From positions 1 through 28,821 of the IMG/VR virus record IMGVR_UViG_3300033994_002576: DNA of 28,821 nt; one strand, given 5' to 3'. Below the pieces are notes generated by a model. The model was given only the letters and a program-made list of their open reading frames with translations, ran no database searches and was not told the DNA's origin. Below, in pieces: positions 25,123 through 28,821 of this stretch. Origin of the DNA: a virus. A program made the translations under genes and the position numbers. Positions within the stretch are counted from its first letter, which is position 1. The number at the start of each line of letters is the position of its first letter.

Positions 25123-26181
25123 ATGTCAACACTAAATACTAAATCATTAATAGTAACGCAAAAGCTAAACATGCCTGCGTATACTGATGCTCAAAAAGAT
25201 GCGTTGACAACAGCAATTCCTGGATCTATAATTTATAATTCAGAAGGACAATCATTTCAATATTATGATGGAGCTAACTGGCTTGGTGGTTCGGGTGGAG
25301 CATTATTTGTTTTCACAACAGCTACATTTACTTCAGGAGGATTAGAAGGTAGAAATGGACCTTCTTTAACACAAGCTAGAAGTGGTCTTTCTGGTCCAGA
25401 AGCAAATACATGGAAAAATGATACTACATTTTTCAATGTTTCTGGTGGTATTCAATTATGGACTGTGCCAAAAGATGGCGTATATAGAATACAATGTGCT
25501 GGAGCTCAAGGAGGCAATAATTCATCTTTTACAGGTGGTCCTGGTTATGAATTAAGATGTGATTTTACTTTTACCCAAGGTTTAGTATTAAAAATTTTAG
25601 TGGGACAAAGAGGAAATAGCACCACTGGATCTAATTGTGATGTGGGTAGTGGCGGAGGAACTTTCGTGGCTACTAACACAAACACACCTATAATTGTTGC
25701 TGGCGGAGGTAGCGGAGCTTCGTATAATACAAATGGTAAGCCTGGACAAAGTGGAGAAAATGGCGGTCAAGGTGACAACAGTGGAGGTCAAGGAGGAACT
25801 GGGGGAAATGGAGGATTTGCTGCATCTTCTGGTTCTAGTGGTGGAGGAGGATTTTTTGGTAATGGAGCAAACCAAACTTGGTCTCCATCATCTGGAAATG
25901 GTTTTGGACTTGCTTTTACTAATGGAGGAACTGGGGGAGCTACAATGAGTGCAGCATATGCTGAAGGTGGTTTTGGTGGAGGTTCTGGAGGACATGGAAA
26001 TTGTTACATTGGATCGGGTGGAGCAGGTGGATATAGCGGTGGAGGTGGTGGAGGCTACAATGGAAATCTTGCTGGCGGAGGAGGTGGATCGTTTACTAGC
26101 TCATCTTTTAGTTCCACTAATAGAGTAAATATAGGAACTAGAAATGGGGGTGGGTATGCAACTATTACTTTTATATCATAA
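25123..26181 (+). CDS. Glycine-rich adhesin-like tail fibre tip protein 3 (352 aa)
   Basis: Third paralogue. The lead-in has LNMPAYTDAQKDALTTAIPG and SIIYNSEGQSFQYYDGANWL, closest in pattern to adhesin 1. Residues 65-135 contain LFVFTTATFTSGGLEGRNGP, the motif GIQLWTVPKDGVYRIQCAGA and QGGN; this part is closest to adhesin 2, so the protein looks like a mosaic of its two neighbours. The glycine-rich C-terminus carries GGGTFVATN, IIVAGGGSGAS and many GG steps, but no long pure triplet repeat. Its Cys are few (IQCAGA, LRCDF, SNCDVG, GNCYIG). No small companion of the 23285/24839 family follows it; the next gene is an unrelated coiled coil. Receptor-tip function is inferred as for its paralogues. 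Its late box lies at 25084-25091 and its ribosome-binding site at 25113-25116. Confidence 0.75.
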   Translation: MSTLNTKSLIVTQKLNMPAYTDAQKDALTTAIPGSIIYNSEGQSFQYYDGANWLGGSGGALFVFTTATFTSGGLEGRNGPSLTQARSGLSGPEANTWKNDTTFFNVSGGIQLWTVPKDGVYRIQCAGAQGGNNSSFTGGPGYELRCDFTFTQGLVLKILVGQRGNSTTGSNCDVGSGGGTFVATNTNTPIIVAGGGSGASYNTNGKPGQSGENGGQGDNSGGQGGTGGNGGFAASSGSSGGGGFFGNGANQTWSPSSGNGFGLAFTNGGTGGATMSAAYAEGGFGGGSGGHGNCYIGSGGAGGYSGGGGGGYNGNLAGGGGGSFTSSSFSSTNRVNIGTRNGGGYATITFIS

Positions 26182-26184
26182 ATA
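26177..26184 (+). promoter_or_regulatory. Late promoter box (CATAAATA) overlapping a stop codon
   Basis: CATAAATA contains the TAA stop of adhesin 3 (26179-26181) and ends 30 bases before the ATG at 26215. It follows the NATAAATA pattern and the spacing of the other boxes and would serve the 62-aa gene. Confidence 0.55.
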
Positions 26185-26187
26185 AAT

Positions 26188-26215
26188 TGGTAATATCATT
26201 ATAAATTGATTACCA
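26188..26215 (+). repeat. Inverted repeat ending on a start codon
   Basis: TGGTAAT (26188-26194) and ATTACCA (26209-26215) are perfect inverted repeats with a 14-base loop. The last base is the A of the ATG at 26215. There is no T-run, so this is not a terminator; it could affect ribosome access. It may be chance in AT-rich sequence. Confidence 0.4.
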
Positions 26216-26403
26216 TGGATACAGAAACACTCAAAAAGAATTTCGAAGACCAACTTGCTACCACAGAAAAGCAAATTTTTGATTTAGAAGCAAGTTTAGA
26301 AAAAGCAAAAGAATACAAACTAAAACTTCAAGGTGGTCTAGAGACACTACTTCTCCTTAACCCACCAGAAGAAGAAACTGCTCCAGAAGAAGCAGCAGAA
26401 TAA
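26215..26403 (+). CDS. Small coiled-coil protein with acidic tail (62 aa)
   Basis: The ATG at 26215 is chosen over an in-frame TTG at 26206 because ATG is the start used by every other gene here; no clear Shine-Dalgarno favours either. Residues 5-45 form a heptad-like helix (LATTEKQIFDLEASLEKAKE, then LKLQGGLETLLLL); the end is proline-glutamate rich (NPPEEETAPEEAAE). Small proteins of this shape occur just upstream of gene 13 in T4-like cyanophages as far as I recall, where T4 instead has wac. It is short, has no enzyme motif and is probably a structural or assembly accessory. It has its own late box (26177-26184), and a terminator-like hairpin follows seven bases after the stop. Function unknown. 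Confidence 0.6.
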   Translation: MDTETLKKNFEDQLATTEKQIFDLEASLEKAKEYKLKLQGGLETLLLLNPPEEETAPEEAAE

Positions 26404-26409
26404 TCCACA

Positions 26410-26444
26410 AATCCCTATCTGATAAATACAGGTAGGGATTTTTT
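26410..26444 (+). terminator. Rho-independent terminator-like hairpin with a late box in its loop
   Basis: The left arm 26410-26421 pairs with the right arm 26429-26440 over twelve base pairs, all Watson-Crick except one G-U, with a seven-base loop, and the sequence continues as a T-run to 26444. It lies seven bases after the 26403 stop and ends the adhesin region. The loop (26422-26428) reads ATAAATA, so the late promoter of the next gene sits in the terminator. Confidence 0.85.
26421..26428 (+). promoter_or_regulatory. Late promoter box (GATAAATA) in the terminator loop
   Basis: GATAAATA occupies the top stem base and the whole loop of the terminator hairpin and ends 28 bases before the gp13 ATG at 26457. 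It would start the neck-gene transcript just where the upstream transcript ends. Confidence 0.65.
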
Positions 26445-26456
26445 GTATCTAATTAA

Positions 26457-27287
26457 ATGGCACAGCCATCTACTAGACAGGGACTAATTGACTACTGTAA
26501 AAGACAGTTAGGTGCTCCTGTGTTACAGATTAACATTGATGATGCACAAGTTGGTGATGTTATCGATGATGCTATTCAGTATTATCAGGAATGGCATTAT
26601 GATGGCGTGGAGCGTATGTATCTCAAGCATCAAGTTACTGCTGATGATGTAGAGAGATTTTTATCATCCAATGAAGAGAATAGCACTACTGATCCATATG
26701 GTGCTACATGGGAAAATAGAAGAAACTTTATTGAAGTTCCAGATCATGTGATTGGAATTTCTAAAGTATTTGGGGTTTCATCTAACTGGATTCGTAATGA
26801 TTTATTTGGTTTAAGCAACCAGTATTTCTTGATGGATGTATTTTCATTCTCATCTGGATTTGCTTTTGGTAACTTTGATATGACCAACTACTATATGATC
26901 CGTCAGTATTTTGAAACTCTTGATATGGTTGTTAATACTGGTGCATTAGTAGAGTATAGATTTAATAAGAGACAAGATAGATTGTTCATTGATATTGGTA
27001 CAAGTAGATTAACAGAAGGAAATTATATTTTAATCGAATGCCATAGAGCATTAAATCCAGAAGAATTTACTCAAGTATATAATGATAGTTTTGTCAAGAA
27101 GTATGCTACTGCTCTTATGAAGAGACAGTGGGGACAGAACTTAATTAAGTACAATGCTGTTCAACTTCCTGGTGGTATCACACTAAACGGAAGACAGATT
27201 TATGAAGATGCGTTGGCAGAGATTGCACAACTAGAAGCAGATATGCCAACCAAGTATACACTCCCACCTATGGATATGATCGGATAA
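26457..27287 (+). CDS. gp13: Neck protein gp13
   Basis: Recognised as the T4-like neck protein gp13 by its N-terminal run RQGLIDYCKRQLGAPVLQIN, then DDAIQYYQEWHYDGVERMYL, which are strongly conserved in cyanophage gp13. At 276 residues it is slightly shorter than T4 gp13 (309). In T4, gp13 and gp14 form the neck that closes the filled head and docks the tail. Other visible features are a mid-protein aromatic stretch (YFLMDVFSFSSGFAFGNFDM) and a C-terminal KKYATALMKRQWGQNLIKYN helix. The start lies 28 bases after the late box in the terminator loop; gp14 begins one base after its stop. Base composition and codon use are plainer than in the fibre genes, as expected for a conserved core gene. 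Confidence is high from both sequence and gene order. Confidence 0.93.
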   Translation: MAQPSTRQGLIDYCKRQLGAPVLQINIDDAQVGDVIDDAIQYYQEWHYDGVERMYLKHQVTADDVERFLSSNEENSTTDPYGATWENRRNFIEVPDHVIGISKVFGVSSNWIRNDLFGLSNQYFLMDVFSFSSGFAFGNFDMTNYYMIRQYFETLDMVVNTGALVEYRFNKRQDRLFIDIGTSRLTEGNYILIECHRALNPEEFTQVYNDSFVKKYATALMKRQWGQNLIKYNAVQLPGGITLNGRQIYEDALAEIAQLEADMPTKYTLPPMDMIG

Positions 27288-27288
27288 G

Positions 27289-28173
27289 ATGCCTACAAGT
27301 CCTTATTTTCCACCCTACTATGAAGGATATTCTGGCGAGCAAAATCTCGTGCAGGATCTTGTTGACGAGCAGATTAAACTGTTCGGTTCGGATATCTATT
27401 ATCTACCAAGAACTATCCTAAAAGAAAATACATTAGATGATGTAATCTATTCTAAGTTTGAAAGTCAGTTTCAAGTTGAGATGCTTTTATCTAATGTAGA
27501 AGGTTTTGGTGAGCAATCAGAATTTATTTCTAAGTTTGGTATTCGTATTACTGATGAAGTTAAGTTTATTGTATCAGCAAGACGATGGGCAGAATCAGAA
27601 GAACAGTATAGTCCAAACTTAACTGTTCCTGGTAGACCAAATGAGGGAGACCTTTTATACTTCCCATTGACTACAGACATTTATGAGATCAAATTTGTAG
27701 AAAGAGAAAGTCCTTTCTATCAGTTTGGCAAGATTCAGTTTATTATTATGACGGCTGAGATCTATGAAATTGGTAATGATAAGATTGATACTGGTATTGA
27801 AGCGATTGATGAAATTGAACAATTGTTTAGTTCTGCTATTGCATTGAATATGAAGGTTGGAGGAACTGGCAACTTTACTGTTGGGGAGGTTGTTACAGGT
27901 AGTATATCAAATGAAACTGCAGAAGTCAAGTCATGGGATCCTATTACCAGGATCATTCAGGTCATTAATCGCACGGGAACATTTGTCGAAGATGAAAGTT
28001 TAACTGGTGATGACAGTGGTGCTGTATGGGTAGTTAGCACTTTCTCTACAATTGAAAATACCAATTCTGAGTATGATCAAAATAAATATATTGAAGACAC
28101 CGCTAATCCTCTTATTGATTGGGGTGAAGTTAACCCGTTTGGGGAATTTGGAAATATGGGAGATAGCTTCTAA
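27289..28173 (+). CDS. gp14: Neck protein gp14 with a C-terminal inserted module
   Basis: Recognised as T4-like gp14 by position directly after gp13 and by conserved segments near the N-terminus (QNLVQDLVDEQIKLFGSDIY, YLPRTILKE, DDVIYSKFESQFQVEMLLSN) and FIVSARRW. It forms the neck with gp13. The protein has 294 residues against 256 in T4 gp14. The extra length fits a beta module near residues 188-250 with FTVGEVVTGSISNETAEVKS and FVEDESLTGDDSGAVW. This GExxxGxxS pattern recurs several times in the giant protein at 65-8119, so it appears to be a mobile structural module rather than part of the neck core. The end, with NPLIDWGEVNPFGEFGNMGD, looks intact. Its stop overlaps the gp15 start by one base (TAATG). 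Confidence 0.92.
   Translation: MPTSPYFPPYYEGYSGEQNLVQDLVDEQIKLFGSDIYYLPRTILKENTLDDVIYSKFESQFQVEMLLSNVEGFGEQSEFISKFGIRITDEVKFIVSARRWAESEEQYSPNLTVPGRPNEGDLLYFPLTTDIYEIKFVERESPFYQFGKIQFIIMTAEIYEIGNDKIDTGIEAIDEIEQLFSSAIALNMKVGGTGNFTVGEVVTGSISNETAEVKSWDPITRIIQVINRTGTFVEDESLTGDDSGAVWVVSTFSTIENTNSEYDQNKYIEDTANPLIDWGEVNPFGEFGNMGDSF
28081..28088 (+). promoter_or_regulatory. Possible internal late box (AATAAATA)
   Basis: AATAAATA lies within gp14, 84 bases before the gp15 start. The spacing is longer than for the other boxes and the surroundings are coding, so it may be chance in AT-rich sequence. Confidence 0.25.
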
Positions 28174-28821
28174 TGTTAGGACCGCACTATTATAACGAGG
28201 CAATACGTAAAACTGTTATTGCATTCGGAACACTATTCAACAATATTGAAATTCAAAAGGTAGATCCTCAAACCAAAGCTGTATTGGAAGTTGAGAAGGT
28301 TCCTCTTGGGTATGGTCCTAAGAATAAGTTCTTAACTCGTTTAGAGCAGAACCCAGAAGTGGGAAGAAAAGTTGCCATTCAGTTGCCTCGTTTATATTTT
28401 GAGATGACTGGAATCAATTATGATTCGGCAAGAAAGACAAGTCCTATTCAAAAGTATAGAACTGTTGTTAGTGATAATGGTAATGAAGTAAGGGTTCAGT
28501 ATGTTCCAGTCCCATACAATATGGACTTTGAACTTGGTATTATTGCTAAGTCACAGGATGATGGTCTGCAGATTATCGAACAGATTCTACCATACTTCCA
28601 ACCAAATTTCAATATGACTCTTAACTTTATTCCAGAGATGGATGAGAAGAGAGATGTTTCTGTTATCTTAAACAGTGTTGATTATGAAGATGACTGGGAA
28701 GATGATTTTATGCAACGTCGCAGTATCATCTGGACTTTAGGATTTACTGCTAAGTCATACATCTACGGTCCTTTCAGTCAAGCAGGTATTATTCGCAAAG
28801 CTACTATTTACGAATCTGTCG
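28173..28821 (+). CDS. gp15: Tail completion / sheath stabiliser protein gp15 (5' part, cut by window end)
   Basis: Starts at ATG in TAATG, sharing one base with the gp14 stop, and stays open to the end of the window: 216 complete codons against 272 residues in T4 gp15. Translation begins MLGPHYYNEAIRKTVIAFGT and contains IQLPRLYFEMTGINYDSARK and PVPYNMDFELGIIAKSQDDG, hallmarks of gp15 in T4-like phages. In T4, gp15 forms a hexameric ring that caps the tail tube and sheath and contacts the neck. The position after gp13 and gp14 is the T4 order, and genes 16 and 17 (terminase) would be expected next. The 3' end is missing only because of the window edge. Confidence 0.92.
   Translation, partial: MLGPHYYNEAIRKTVIAFGTLFNNIEIQKVDPQTKAVLEVEKVPLGYGPKNKFLTRLEQNPEVGRKVAIQLPRLYFEMTGINYDSARKTSPIQKYRTVVSDNGNEVRVQYVPVPYNMDFELGIIAKSQDDGLQIIEQILPYFQPNFNMTLNFIPEMDEKRDVSVILNSVDYEDDWEDDFMQRRSIIWTLGFTAKSYIYGPFSQAGIIRKATIYESV

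Noticed and set aside
22900-26100. Short direct repeats that might suggest a CRISPR array or a diversity-generating retroelement variable region
   Set aside because: The repeats are in-frame glycine codons of irregular spacing. No regular spacers, no template repeat and no reverse transcriptase are visible in the window.
26206-26214. TTG start for the small coiled-coil gene
   Set aside because: ATG at 26215 in the same frame is preferred; all other genes here start with ATG, and no ribosome-binding site favours the TTG.

Overview
The window reads as part of the virion structural region of a T4-like marine myovirus, most like the cyanophages of Prochlorococcus and Synechococcus. A SAR11-type myophage is a possible alternative. 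The basis is the T4-order run of neck and tail-completion proteins gp13, gp14 and gp15 at the right end; giant mosaic baseplate and fibre proteins of the kind found in cyanomyoviruses; T4-type late promoter boxes (NATAAATA, and CTAAATA as in marine relatives) in the gaps; low GC (about one third in hand-counted stretches); and tight packing on one strand. All genes recognised here are on the + strand. Family assignments come from recalled motifs; no database search was run.

Layout. (1) 1-64: leader with a late promoter box. (2) 65-13443: a 2684-aa giant baseplate-type structural protein (DUF4815-like), a 65-aa coiled-coil protein, a 1542-aa mosaic fibre-like protein and a 169-aa small fibre-domain protein, joined by 1-14 nt overlaps or a 2 nt gap, so probably one late transcription unit. 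(3) 13493-22114: a 2873-aa giant fibre with its own late box; it holds a beta-helix, duplicated helical inserts, carbohydrate-binding-like modules and fibre repeats. (4) 22150-26181: three tandem paralogous glycine-rich, adhesin-like proteins. The first two are each followed by a small companion protein of one family; the third has none. Each adhesin has its own late box. (5) 26215-26403: a 62-aa coiled coil with an acidic tail. (6) 26410-26444: a terminator-like hairpin with a late promoter box in its loop. (7) 26457-28821: gp13, gp14 and gp15 (gp15 cut by the window end).

How they fit together. In T4 the segment between gene 10 and gene 13 encodes baseplate gp11, short-fibre gp12 and fibritin wac. 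Here that slot holds long mosaic fibres and an adhesin cassette array, with no gene I recognise as 11, 12 or wac. The giant proteins probably build baseplate-attached fibres, and the glycine-rich proteins are candidate receptor-binding tips with dedicated companions. The conserved neck genes follow as a separate unit.

Most notable: the adhesin-companion array with a promoter per cassette, the promoter-in-terminator-loop element, a cupredoxin-like domain with a degraded copper site in the 1542-aa protein, and modules shared between unrelated virion proteins, including one inside gp14. No RNA genes, CRISPR arrays, insertion sequences or homing endonucleases were seen, and no gap between genes exceeds 64 bases.
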